This document shows positions 12,467-24,600 of a stretch of 64,000 nucleotides of DNA, piece by piece. Each line of letters opens with the position of its first letter. The first letter of the stretch is position 1. Source of the DNA: Protonemura montana (lineage: Eukaryota > Arthropoda > Insecta > Plecoptera > Nemouridae). The DNA is taken from the NCBI GenBank assembly GCA_947568835.1, contig OX387603.1:12238651-12302650 (forward strand). Direction: 5' to 3'. The translations under genes and the position numbers were made by a program. Below the pieces are notes generated by a model. It worked only from the letters and a program-made list of their open reading frames with translations. It was not told the DNA's origin and did no database searches.

Positions 12467-15400
12467 TTAGACCAGCACTAGCTCTGTGCTGAAATCCTTG
12501 GTGACCAGCTGGACAAGACTGCCGTTGGGAGGGCGCTCTTCACCCTTCGACCAGTTGTGGAACAACCTGCGCAAGTTGAAAATATTTAATTGTCATGATT
12601 CCTGGTTAATGCTTGTAATTTATTGAGTTTGTGTCACATTTGCGTTTCTATTTTATAACCTGAAATTTTAAACTCGTTGGATTCTTATAGGTAGGCAACT
12701 GGTTCTTCTCTTTTCCTGTTTTAATCAGCTAATTAACCAATACCCTTTGAGACATGATACCCAAATAAATTATTTGAGACCTGCCTAACCAGTTGGCAAA
12801 CTACCCAAATTATTCATCAAACTCAAATCAAAAACTTCATTCCTAAAACTTGTGTACCAAGTTGAGTTTGTGGTCTGCTTGTTGGTGTTTGTCAAGAGCA
12901 GGCTTTTAAGAGGTGCCAGGTTTTCTACCAAAGAACAACATCACTTTTCCCCCATCTACTAAACCTTCGAGTCCAGTGCCTATCCAACACGACCCATTTG
13001 GGACATCATCGATCCTCGAATTCAACTCACTTGGCGACAAACTCGAGCGGTGTCCAGGTCGAGAAGTCAGCTCCAGCCATCCACTTGCGGTTCATGGGCG
13101 TGTCGAGGGTGATCGGCAAGATGGCTACCGAGAGGCTGCCCGAAGGGAGACCGCTGTCATCTGCGGCCAGCGACTTGGTCAGCTGGTGGATAGCGGCCTT
13201 GGCCATGCCGTAGCCGATCATACCGGGAGTTGAACCAACCTGATAAAAACAATGCAACGACAATATGAATGACAATTATATTTAAAATTGCATAGCCTCT
13301 CGAGCATATTTGAGAAGCCTGACAGAGCATTGCAATTCTGCTTTCTTATTTCAACGCAGATATACAGTCCATACTCGGAAAACTTTATTTTTAGAAACAA
13401 TTGGCAAGATTTGAAAATACAATTAATTAAGCAACATACTAAACATTGAGAGAAAACTGTTGATGATTCCAGTTTGTTTAGATTGGTGCCCACAGGGGCC
13501 TTGACACCAACATCACTTGCAGTGGAGCATAAAAGTATGATATAACATACATTTTAACCACATACATATAGCAGGTGCCATTTAGGTTAAATTAGCTTTT
13601 AAGAAGCAGCAGATTTTGTTCTATCCAGAATAAGTGCATACATTCCACATTAGTTTTCTTTACACCAACATTTATCTCAATCACTTTGCTCCTGCAAAAC
13701 CACCAATAAGTCGTAGATGATTAACTTTATTCATCAATTAATCTGCCATTAGGGCAGTAACATGGATGCAGAATAGCAGGTATGATAATATGAACAAAAA
13801 AGTTAGTTACTATACAAATACGCACAGCAAAAACTGAGAATTTTGGTGGGAAATTTGCTAAAACCCCAGATACGAGAAAGGGGAAAGTAGAGTGGAGTTA
13901 CAGACTTGCCACGAGAAACAATTGGCGAGAGTTTATAAGTTGTGTTGACGCTTAGGCTGTCACTTTGATCACCAGTAGCAAGAGGGACTTACAGCAGGCT
14001 TCGCACCCGGCAGGGAGATAAGACCGCCTTCCTTGAGGTGGTGAGCCGCAATGGCAGCCGCAATGGTGGAACTCCACACGCTCTGCCTCCACATCATATC
14101 CGCGTTCTTCACGAAGTCTGTCGACACAAAGCCACGTGTGTAAACAGATGAGGTCACGAATAGAAACAAAATTGCACAAGGGGCTGCAGCATATACGAGG
14201 TTTTATATAAGGTCTCTAGGAGCTAAGATAAGATATTAGTTTTGAAAGGTAGGAGAATGTGCTGTACAAACACATCTCAGGTATCCATTTTTATGTACTG
14301 GCAAGAGCTCAAAGATGGTAAAAAATGATGAATGTGCAATCGGCATTATAACCATACCCTTGGAGGCTGCGTTTCCACCGGCCCATCCGCCTGCCACACA
14401 TATGACGGCATCCACCTTCTCCCCTTTAAGAAGCTCGCCGACCTTGGTGAGTACGTCAATCTCCTGTAAGCGAAGTGAATGTTGACACCACATGCAAAAC
14501 TAGAACAATAAATTTATCTAGAAGCTAGATTAGTGTCTTATGAAGCTAATCTGTAATTTACCTGATCAATCCACCCAGCCTCATTCTTGACAAGGATGTT
14601 TGCATCTGCCTGATCGTTGGCATTTAGATCAATGCTTCCGACCCACTGTGGAAAAAAGGGAATAATTAGATTAGTATGCAAGGAAAACATCCTTTTTAAA
14701 GCTTTTTTATAGCTTTGAAAAACGATACTATTTTCAAATATAAGCAGGGGCGGTTCGTCCATATGGTCAGCCAGGGCTCGGCTGGCGGGTGGAGGAAGTA
14801 AGGAGAGAAATGAAAAAAGTAATAATAATTTTGCGATGCATTATAATTTTAAATTTTGGCTTGATAAACATTTGTAAAAATTTGTAGATAGTATCAACTT
14901 AGTTTGTTTAAGTAAGCTTTATCAATGAAGCCCGAAAACATTTTTTTTTAATCTCGAGCCAGTTAAAAATCTTGCAAACATGCTCGTACTTCGACTTAAA
15001 TGCTTCGAATACTGGGGCAAAAATGTTCCAAATATATTGAAATTGGTATTTCATTTAAGCTCGAATAATTGGGTAAACAACTGTAGATCTAAAAATACAA
15101 GGGGATTTTTGCTACTCAATTTACGCTGACCGCATGTATGCTCGTCTACCGGCCTACAAGGCTTTCGCTGCCTACCAGGACAAGCCCGGTCCACTGCTGA
15201 TGAAGATATCGGCTCTCGGTGGTAGCCGAGTAATATCAACAGATAGGCAATGAACTTGCTTATCTCTGTAAGTCCTGCTACACTTTTCCACTGGCAAACC
15301 TCGTATCTAACTTAAAGATGATGTCCTACAGGATCTTTTTTCATTTGTAAGCTAGACTGGAAAAATGAGCAACCGAACCGGGATACGAACCGGGGACCTC

Positions 15401-17366
15401 CTAATTGCCGGTCGGATGCACTATTAACTGAGCTATCCAATTTGTCTTTATAATGTTCAAAATTTTAGATGAAATGAAAGATGAATGTTTTTATTGCTTG
15501 ATGAATGGTGTTTACACCTGGGGGTCTATGTAGTAACTTTTTTCTAGTCCAAAGAAAGAACATCGCTATCGCAAAGCAAAGTCCCGTCATGTTAGCTATG
15601 CAATAACATTTTTCGATGCAAACTCGCTTTTATTCTGCTATCCTATCTTTTGAAAGCGAGGTCGAAACGGCAGTCGCTTTAAGCAATTAACATGTATCTT
15701 TTGGCTGAGCGTGGTTTGCTGACAACCCGAACTTCTTCTCGTGTTCTTTATTAATGCTTGATTGAGTTATTAATGTAAATATTTAAATATTTAGACTAAA
15801 TTAATTACTTGTTATTTAATTTGGTGATATTTTATTCTGTCTAGAATAAATAATTCCATTCACATCTATAATCCTAAGTGATCATGTTGTGATAACGAAG
15901 AAGTGCAGTATAAAAGATAAATAATTTTAATATAAATTTAAGTAAATAAATAAACAATTCTTCATTTTACATTGTCTCTAGAAAAAAACTTTTCCTAACA
16001 AAGCTATGTTAACCTAGGCTCAAGCGCTAATCTGATGATTTTTTTATGATTTATCTGATACCTAATTAGGATTTATTGGATGGTTAGGCATTAAAAATTT
16101 AGGAATAAGGAATTCACAATAAAGGAATGGAATTGACCAATGATTCTGTGACATTGTTATGAAAGATAATCCTTTAGTTTCACTCTAATCAACAAAAAAT
16201 AATTTGATATTTGTAAACTGACAGATTAAAGAGTGGCTCTTTCTTTTATTTTGATAGTGCAAGTCGCTTTCAGAGGTTAACAAGGTGCCAAAGATAGAAG
16301 CGGACATGACAGCTAGTGCATAGCAATATCAACTTCCAAAGAAAGAGGTCGCTATGGGCATGGTGAAAAAAGCTAAAGCTTTTGATAGCGAGATAGCGGG
16401 AGAAGAAGTTAGTGCATAGGCCTCCTGGTCTACACCTACAATGGCAATTTCCATGCAAAACTGTGTTTCAAACTAAAACAACAGTTGTTACTATTCAATT
16501 GTGTAAATAATGTATAAATATTGCAAACATGGAATTTTCTTTGCAATGGCTAAGTTCCCAAACTTATTTGGTGGCAAATAAATAAAATAAAAACAGAATA
16601 GGCAAATAAATATATTTGTTTAGATTGTAGCAAGTGATAAACACATTTCGTATTTAATTGCCAAATTGGGGTCAAAGACCTTTCAGTTCAATAAGGTCTA
16701 AAAATAACATTTACAGCCAAAAGAAAATAGTACTGCCGAAATATCTTTACTTGTTCTGAATTATGGCATGTGTCAGTCCGAGGTTAATGTATTTACATTT
16801 TGACAGTTAAATATCCATTTTCATCCACAAGGTTTCAGCAGGAGCTGCGTTCGTTTGTTCATGCAGGTAGATAAATGCAACATGATTGACTGGCGAGCCA
16901 ACCAATCAGCTTGGTTCTTCAAGACAAAATTTATCTGTCGTACTACAGCCCGAAGACGAGCACCGCAACCACTCTGTCCGCTATCAGCATTGAAATCGAC
17001 CGTGGACCAAAACGATGGTAGAAGCTGCCTTTTTGAACGGCCGCCTAGCCGAAATTGCGTCAACTTTTGGCGACGAAATGGCAGAAGAAACCTTCTTTTT
17101 ATGGATGGAAGAGCAAACAGAATCTCTTCGATTGAAACTTAGTAAGTATTAGGAAAGTCAGTCAGCTGTGAAGCAGAAGTCCACCCGTTTTAGAGTCAAA
17201 TGCTCTTAGAATGCCGTTAGAGTTTTGCTTATTATCAAGCAATTTGATAAAATTCAGGATTTATCATAATATTTACCCAGTTTTGAGCTTTGAAATGCGA
17301 AACGCACGCCGCACCAAGAGCACCTCGACCACCGTAAATGAACACACGTCCTGAAATTGCGGCCAT
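12467..17366 (-). CDS. QDPR: Dihydropteridine reductase (quinoid)
   Basis: Six exons in gene order (17366-17277, 14645-14562, 14463-14358, 14117-13993, 13239-13031, 12566-12467) join in phase to 237 aa; human QDPR has 244. The enzyme is a cytosolic short-chain dehydrogenase that uses NADH to regenerate tetrahydrobiopterin from quinonoid dihydrobiopterin, supporting the aromatic amino-acid hydroxylases. Visible features are the Rossmann nucleotide-binding motif YGGRGALG (residues 11-18), the core [13 protein letters not shown], the [13 protein letters not shown] strand, the catalytic Tyr-Gly-Met-Ala-Lys (about Y145/K149) and the [12 protein letters not shown] segment. The start codon sits just before the Rossmann fold. 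The long first intron (14646-17276) holds a tRNA-like repeat, a coding-like plus-strand fragment and a possible nested exon. Confidence 0.94.
15112..15251 (+). other. Coding-like GC-rich fragment in QDPR intron 1
   Basis: A short, relatively GC-rich stretch reads on plus as [18 protein letters not shown], then [18 protein letters not shown], before a stop at about 15251. It looks more protein-like than the flanking AT-rich intron. I do not recognise the family and see no matching donor or start codon. It could be a relic of a processed pseudogene or of a transposon ORF. Confidence 0.2.
15370..15442 (-). repeat. tRNA-derived SINE head / tRNA pseudogene
   Basis: Read on minus, these 73 nt fit a tRNA frame: a 7-bp acceptor stem with G-U pairs, A box TAGCTCAGTTAATAGTGCA, T-loop TTCGTAT, B box GGTTCGTATCC and a discriminator base. 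The D, anticodon and T stems each carry a mismatch and position 33 is not U; the triplet in the anticodon position would be GGC. The defects argue against a functional tRNA. A 19-bp sequence just 3' of it (plus 15349-15367) recurs at 23135-23153, which suggests a SINE family with a shared tail. Confidence 0.6.
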
Positions 17367-18682
17367 GTTGATCGAAACGAACGACTGATTTGCTATTTTC
17401 GAATGGAATGATGGGAAGAAAATTTCGTGACGTCATAATGGCCTAGTTGGGTTAGGTTTAGGATGGATAAATGTTGAAATTTTTTGTCGATTACAAGGTA
17501 AAAGCCTGACAATTTGGTCAAACGACTATCGTTATCAAAGCCAAATAATACGCATCGCTAAAACAATAGAGAAATCAAGTTGTGGAGCTGTTCTCGGGTG
17601 TAGGCCTACCCTGTGAAATGTCGCGACATGAAGGTGAGTGGTACCCCAGTTGCACAGGTCAGAATAATATGTGCCTCGATATAGGCCTATTGATACTGCT
17701 TTCATGGAAGACGAATTGACGGACGTCGTCTCCGCAATATATTTGTCAACATCTTCAATCTGATTTGTTGCTCCAGCATTCAAAATATACCAGTTTGATA
17801 GCAATTAAAGTGGCCTTTTAGGAGCCAAATGCTAAGCCTGCCAGATTAAGATAGGCCTTTACCTATGGTGTTCATTGGCCTATTTTGATTTATACTCTGA
17901 ATGTAATATTGTGTTTGGATTAGAGATGAAAGGACTAACTTATCAGACTGATAAATGTAAGTTTTTTATGAAGTTTCATTGCTCCACTTCAACTAAACCA
18001 TATATATTGCGCGGAAAAATACAGTTGTCGGCAACTGCTTTTGGATGTGGTTGCAGATCCTGTGTATCAAAAGAGAAATTGTAGTATTCTGTTATACGGT
18101 CTCTGGAGACATATGAAAGTTGTTAAACGACAACATCCATTTGATTTGCATCTCAATTGATTTGGATTGCACATGCCTGTGCAAAATCAATTGGAAAGAA
18201 ATGATAGTAGGTACCTAACATGTCTGCCTACTTTGTGATATTTCTTTTTTTACAATCATCAAATTTCTATTGTAAAACACTTAATTAGTGTTCTATTAAA
18301 AATGTGACAGATCATAATTCACGTGCATAAAATTGAGCAGTGTCTGCAGGCACTACTGTTTTTGGTATGAGTTGACTAATTCATTACGCTAAAATGATTT
18401 TTTCCAAGAATCTAAATACTTGTCATGTATATTTTTGGCCGCAATGTGAAGACAGACACTAGGACTCGAGAGCATCTGATTATTATACTCAATATGTAGT
18501 ATAACATTATTGCCAGTCATTTCTCAATACCAAAAAAGCCATATAATTCAGAGTTTGCCTGTAATAGTTCTAGACAAACATGCTACAATGTGGTAATTTC
18601 AAACTTCTTTTGCCTCCACTATTTAATACAACTTTCAGTTATTGAACGTAGGCTTAAATATTCAGGAAAACATTTCTGTTGA
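17015..18682 (+). CDS. Possible nested micro-gene antisense to QDPR intron 1
   Basis: A clean potential first exon (17015-17141) starts in good Kozak context (AACGATGG) and reads [20 protein letters not shown], then [20 protein letters not shown] and KL, ending at a strong donor (A|GTAAGT). A candidate terminal exon at 18639-18682 has a pyrimidine-rich acceptor and keeps phase. It would give 56 aa, ending IERRLKYSGKHFC. The product would be acidic and helical and is not recognised. The second exon is only a guess; the true continuation may lie elsewhere. The model overlaps QDPR exon 1 antisense and the KCMF1 promoter and first exon. Confidence 0.25.
17367..17617. promoter_or_regulatory. Shared divergent promoter region, QDPR / KCMF1
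   Basis: Only 251 bp separate the QDPR start codon (minus, 17366) from the KCMF1 start codon (plus, 17618). Both 5' UTRs and core promoters must fit in or next to this interval, so a bidirectional promoter is likely. No TATA box is evident. Two TAGGCCTA-like motifs occur in and just after the interval (near 17611 and 17678). Confidence 0.55.
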
Positions 18683-21600
18683 AAAATGTGGTTGTGCATA
18701 GTCTGCCAAGCTCTTTGGAAAAATGTAAATAATGCAAGCAACTACTGCTAGGAAAATAAGGATAATAATAAACTATAAGTCAGGAATCCATTCAAAGATT
18801 GCTGATAACAAATGACTGACATTGCTAAAACAGAAAAGTTGTTGAATCTATACATGTGACTATGAGAGAAGTCATTAGAAATAGGCAAAGAATCATATAA
18901 ACAAGCTTATAACCAATAAGCCAGAAATCATAACATTATTACAAATGAAACCTCTTAAAAAGTTAATAAGATGGAAAACCCCTGAACTTTAAATAGATAT
19001 TCATACTCACATATGTAGTACAAAATTGGAATTGTAAAACCAACTTGTCTCCTAGAAATAAAATGTAAATATTACTTTGTTTTGGTAATAGTGAATACTA
19101 TTAATAAGCCACAAAACTGACATAAAAACTGTCATAAATCCTAAACTAGGCTTGGGTTATTGCTTCGAGGTCATTTTACTGTTCCCGTCAGTATGATTGA
19201 AAACTTTTGGAAGCAACTTTCCTTTATGACTTTGTAAATATTACCATCCATGCATGTTAAGTTTAAACCATGTAGTAACTGATCCACCCAGACCAGGAAG
19301 TGCTTTCTTTCATTCACTGAGTACAATGTTCTTTGTTGAAGGAGTAAGCTGCGACGCTTGCCTGAAGGGAAATTTCCGTGGGCGACGGTACAAGTGTCTG
19401 ATTTGCTACGACTACGATCTTTGCGCTACGTGTTACGAGGTTGGCGCCACAACCACTCGACATACCAACGAACATCCCATGCAGTGCATACTCACGCGCT
19501 CTGATTTCGGTTGGTACCACTTTGCACATTAAGCTTTAAGGGAGCCTGAAAAGTTACATTCATATAGTTAAAGATTGCAGGCAGATAATCTTTGTTTGTC
19601 AGAAGTCCAATTTATTATGTTTTTTGTCTAATTTTTGACTAATTTCTGTAATAGTATATGCCCAAACTAGGGATGTTCAAAATATCACTGATTCAATCTA
19701 TGATGTGACTTTCAAATGATTAGCAATGACAAATGTTTGTAGAGTTTTCATTAAGTTATTAAACAGCAGATTCCAGCTTGAAGAAAGCATTGCCAGTTTT
19801 TTATGGGAGTTTCTTTCATAATTTATTTTTAATGAGAATTCTAGATAGAAGGTTTCCTAAATCTCTAGTGTTAACCTGTTTTGTGGTCTCACCATTGCAG
19901 TTTTTTTTTTTTTTTTAGTGTTGTTTAACAGTCATCTGGTTACTGTTTAAATGTCCTATCTGGCACGTTTACATGCACTTTAAGTGCATGTCTTATCTAG
20001 AAAGGAAGTTCACAAGTTGATACCTATTCATAGAATTTGTTGATCCTGTAGTACTCTAGTTAGAACGGCAGGTAAGAATCAACTTGTTTACCTTCTAAGA
20101 CAAATTAGTCGTGATGTGAATAAGATGTCTAGCTTTCAATTTTAGACATCAAAGAAAAATTGCTGATTTTTATTTTCCCAGTGTTGGTAGATTTCTATTG
20201 CCTGTATGGCATAACGTTGACGAAATATCCAGCCAGTGTGTCTAATACAGTTCTTTCCCTTAGACTTGTTCTATGGGGGCGAAGCGCTTACCTTGGAGCA
20301 GCCCCAGGCTTTCACCTGCCCATATTGTGGCAAGATGGGCTACACAGAAACCACGCTTCAAGAACACGTCTCTGCTGACCACACAGAGACCTCGTTTGAA
20401 GTGGTAAGTGGCACACGAGAAGATACACACAATTTATCTTAAATCTCATCAAACTTAACAATACTTACTCTTTCTGAAGTGAGTCTGAACATAAGTATTT
20501 CCTAACTGCTTGGTAATTGTAGCAAATGGTTATCATAAATACATTTTTCATCACCTATTGTAAGGAAGAAGTATACCTCGCAAACAGTTTTGCCAATTGT
20601 TTTGCACATTTTGATAAGTAAAGTTCGGTGTTTGCCGCTTTGTAATGGGAGGGGTAAATGACAGTGCCTTTTAGTCAGATTATTAAACAGATTTCTCTAG
20701 CTAAATAGGTCTAGTATTTACTGAACCTCCCATGATGCTAAACAATTACTGCTATATTTGGTTCTACGTGCAAACAATTGGCTTTGTTGGTAACACTTTC
20801 AATTGGGTTGCCAAGCTATTGTGCATTTACGTTAATTAGGCAGCCATTAATTTTGGTCAGGGAAGTAACTCAAAATTCCAGTATCGTAATGAAGTCTTCA
20901 CCTGAGTTTGGAATAAAACCTCGCTGAATTTGAAGCAAGTGCATACAATGTTGCCTATCTTACCTACTATAAGGTTTAGATTATTTGATATATATGCATG
21001 ATGATGCATGGTGATATATATGCAGTTGTGATAGCTCGTAGTTATATCTTTAGTTAGATAGTAGTGCAGTTATATTCAACGCAAGCAAAGATTCAACGCA
21101 AGCAGACAAATTCAGCAAGCTTACATAAGGCACTAAAATTTTTTTTACCTGCATTTGTATTTGTTTTCATGATAATGCCTGGTTTGTGATAAATCAGTAG
21201 CTATTGTTTAAGCGCAGAGATTAGAAAATATATACAACATACAAAAATTAATGATCAATGTAATGGTGATGTTAACAATAATATCATGCAAGCCTCTTAG
21301 CACAGAATTGTAAATTACTAGAGATAAATATACCAAGCAGCAACTGCAATTTAGGCTTGACAGAAGTGCCACCAAGCCAAGAGGGCAACAGTGAGGCTTA
21401 TTAAAAACATTTTTTGTGACACCTTATATGGATCTCAGAACTGTAAGTCTAGTGGAGGCCCAGCAACCACTATGAAAAAATATCAAAGTGTTTATATTCG
21501 ATCCTGCGTTAGCGCAGCGACAGTCAAGTTTCCCAAAAAGTCAGGACCTGTGCGAACGTGGCGTGAGCGAGTGGTTCCCATCCCGACTTGATTGCCACGG

Positions 21601-24600
21601 TGTTTGTTCCAGGTGTGCCCAGTATGCGCCTCTCTTCCGGGCGGCGATCCCAACTTGGTGACTGACGACTTTGCCGGGCATCTCACCTTGGAGCACCGCA
21701 GTGGACCTCGCGACTTGATTTCGTTCCTCATATCCTTTTACATACTTGCTGTGTAGTGCTTGTGACATATGTGTTAAAAGAGGTTTATTTTGAGAGTGGA
21801 GAGCAGCTGCATTTACTTTCAAGTAATTTTAGCTTTGCTTGCTATGTCACCACGAGTTTCTTTTGAACATTTTTAAAACATTTAAAATATGTGTCTTGCC
21901 GTGGCCTTGATTAACAAGTCTTGCCTTCCATTTATTTTTTGACTCCATGATAATATAACAATTTAATATAATATAATATAATAGGAATATTAATATAATT
22001 TAATAATAAAACAATTTAGGTTTTGGTGATGTAGCAAAATAGCTGGACATTTTTGGTTATATAAAGAATTAGAATTGCTAACTTATGACCTAAAATCTTA
22101 TGACTTTTTTCCTACTGAAAGTGTAAATGTAGATAAGGACAGGACTTCAATTTCTTCCCCACATTAGCGATGCAGTGTTTCAACATGTTTGACTTCTCTT
22201 GTCTGGCTGTCAAAACCGTTCAACTCTAATCACCCGTGGCAAAAAACACAAAAGTTTCTCCTTAACTTCATCGCACGATGAGCCGGCCGGATCTCGCCAC
22301 GGCGTACGCCGGATACCGCACCCGTCGCGCGGCGTGGGTGGTTCACGAACGCGTCGCTCTAACATGCACTTCAGCTCGTCGGGCGGCCTCTCCTCGCTAT
22401 CCCCGTCGAGCCGAGACAACGTAGATCCAATCGCCGAGCTCCTCTCGCAACTGTCTGGCGTTCGCCGGTCAACCACAGCACAGGGGTCGACACCATCTCA
22501 GCTGCAGCAGCTGCAGATGCAGTTGCAGATCGAGAGACAGCAGGTGAGGGTACGCACTCGACCCCTCATTATTTTTGTTTTTTTTGGATGAGTTTTGTTT
22601 CGTGGATGTCATGATGGGAATTCGGGGTTGTTGCTTTTTTATTACAAATTATCTGAAGGACAAGTTCTACTGGAAAAGATGACACTTGAAATACTATCTA
22701 ATGGGATTTTGGGAGGAAGTTCACTCATTTGGAGCTGGTACAAGCCTAGTGGAGAGCAAGACGTCATCAAGCAAGTTTTAAGTTGCCTTTGTCTTTGTTA
22801 ATCATGCTAGGCAATCATTCATAAAAAATAATAATGCATGCGACTGTATAAAAGAATCGCGGGAATTATTTTTTATTGCATGCCTTGTCCTGCACTTGAA
22901 AATAAAACATGGCCGCTCTGATAGCAGGTTAAATCAGGCATTTATCGTTGAGCTGACATTGCCAGTCAAAACTGACTTTTTCTTAGCCCACTCTTGCAGG
23001 CAACAAATCATTGAACATGCTTCATTATTCAGTCTTTTTTCTACCAGACAACAACATGTTTCACTCTTAGATTGCATCTGTATGACTTAATTGAAACAAG
23101 CTGTCCATTTATGGTTAACTTATCATTGGAAAAGAAGCTAGACTGGAAAAATGTCCAACTTAACTGGAATATGATCATATCATTGTCAGAAAATTAATAG
23201 AGCATCAATTCAACAGGATTATGCATGTTTGGTGATTTAATTATGGTTATCATAACGTACAATGTAAATCAAATGTGATAAGGGTATTAGAGTAACGATT
23301 CCTTCACCTCTGTGTGCCCAGGCGGCTAGACAACAACTGGAGCGACTACCGCGAAGACAGCCCCAGACAGCGGCGGCTGCTGGAGGCGGTACGGCTGGGG
23401 CGGCCACGTCGTCGGGCAACGCTTTGGCCAGCGCGATGCTGGAGGTGGCGACTGCATCCACCCAGGCCAGCGCAAGTGCCAACTCCCAGTTCCTGCTCTC
23501 TAGGTTGGTACCGTGCACTGGCTATTGGGCTTATTCCTGGTTTTGCAATTCTGGTCTGCTAGTAGGGTTAACTAATAGCCTGTTACTAAGTTCTTCGTTT
23601 GGTTTTGCACAGTCTAAAAACTAGAACTAATTGGAGTAAAACTTTCATATAATGTCTAAGCTAATTAAAGCTGGCTGATGATCTGCCATTTCAATCGAGC
23701 GCAACCAAAAATTTGTAGAAGGTGCAATAATGTTAAACTTGTAGTCTCCAAGCAAGCTGTATCACAAATGGAACAGAGACTAAGAAATATCATGTAATTT
23801 ATTAACATTCAAGCTTTTGAACACTATTTCTTTTCATATCGCGCAGGTGCATGGAGAGCGCTCTTACGGACACAGAACTGCAGGCCGCCGAGCAAGAGCG
23901 TGCCGACCGTAGCATGTTCGTGCAGGAGCTGGTGCTGTCCACGCTGGCCGAGGGCGCTGCTGCTCTGGCGCTCGAACGTAGCCCGACTGAGAATGAGACC
24001 ACCCTACGCGGTGCGGACTGGCGCGCTAGCCCCGAGGACACAAGCAGCTCGAGCTCGTCGCGAGCGTCGCCTTCTTCCAGCCAGACGTCACTGACCGCGC
24101 AGACGGCACAGCCAAAGACCAATGCCCCTGCGCGTCGCACGTCTCGTGGCGCCCTATCTCGCGGATCGGCGCATGCCCTGCGCGGGGCCGTCCCAGCACC
24201 GCAGCAGGTTAGCTTTTGCTAATTCTTATTCTAGGGTAACTTCTTGAGACGAAGTGAGGCACCTTTGATTACTATCTGGCAAGTGGTAATTATGACCTCT
24301 TATCTTCAAAGGTTCTTTAGAATGAGTGGTTGTTTGTTGCCTGCCCCAACCTGACATGCATTGCCATGCCTGAAACTACACTACGCGTTTCTCTTAATAT
24401 TAGGAAACAATTTTTAATTTAATTTCCAACTTTGACTTTTAGAGTTTTTTTCTCTTATCATTGCACTGAATGCTGACGTTCCATCTACCAGGAAAATATT
24501 CTTTCTAATTGCTTTATTCTGTATTCTTGTTACCAATTTCAAAGCCATTTTGTTAAGACTGAAGTGACCTTCTTGTTCTTGATTAGCCTCCCAGGCTTGC

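Noticed and set aside
15370-15442. Functional tRNA gene (GGC in the anticodon position)
   Set aside because: Mismatches in three stems and a non-U at position 33, plus a repeated flank, fit a SINE or pseudogene better.
23802-24140. Minus-strand ORF of 112 aa
   Set aside because: It overlaps KCMF1 exon 7, which is supported by homology and phase; this is a shadow frame.
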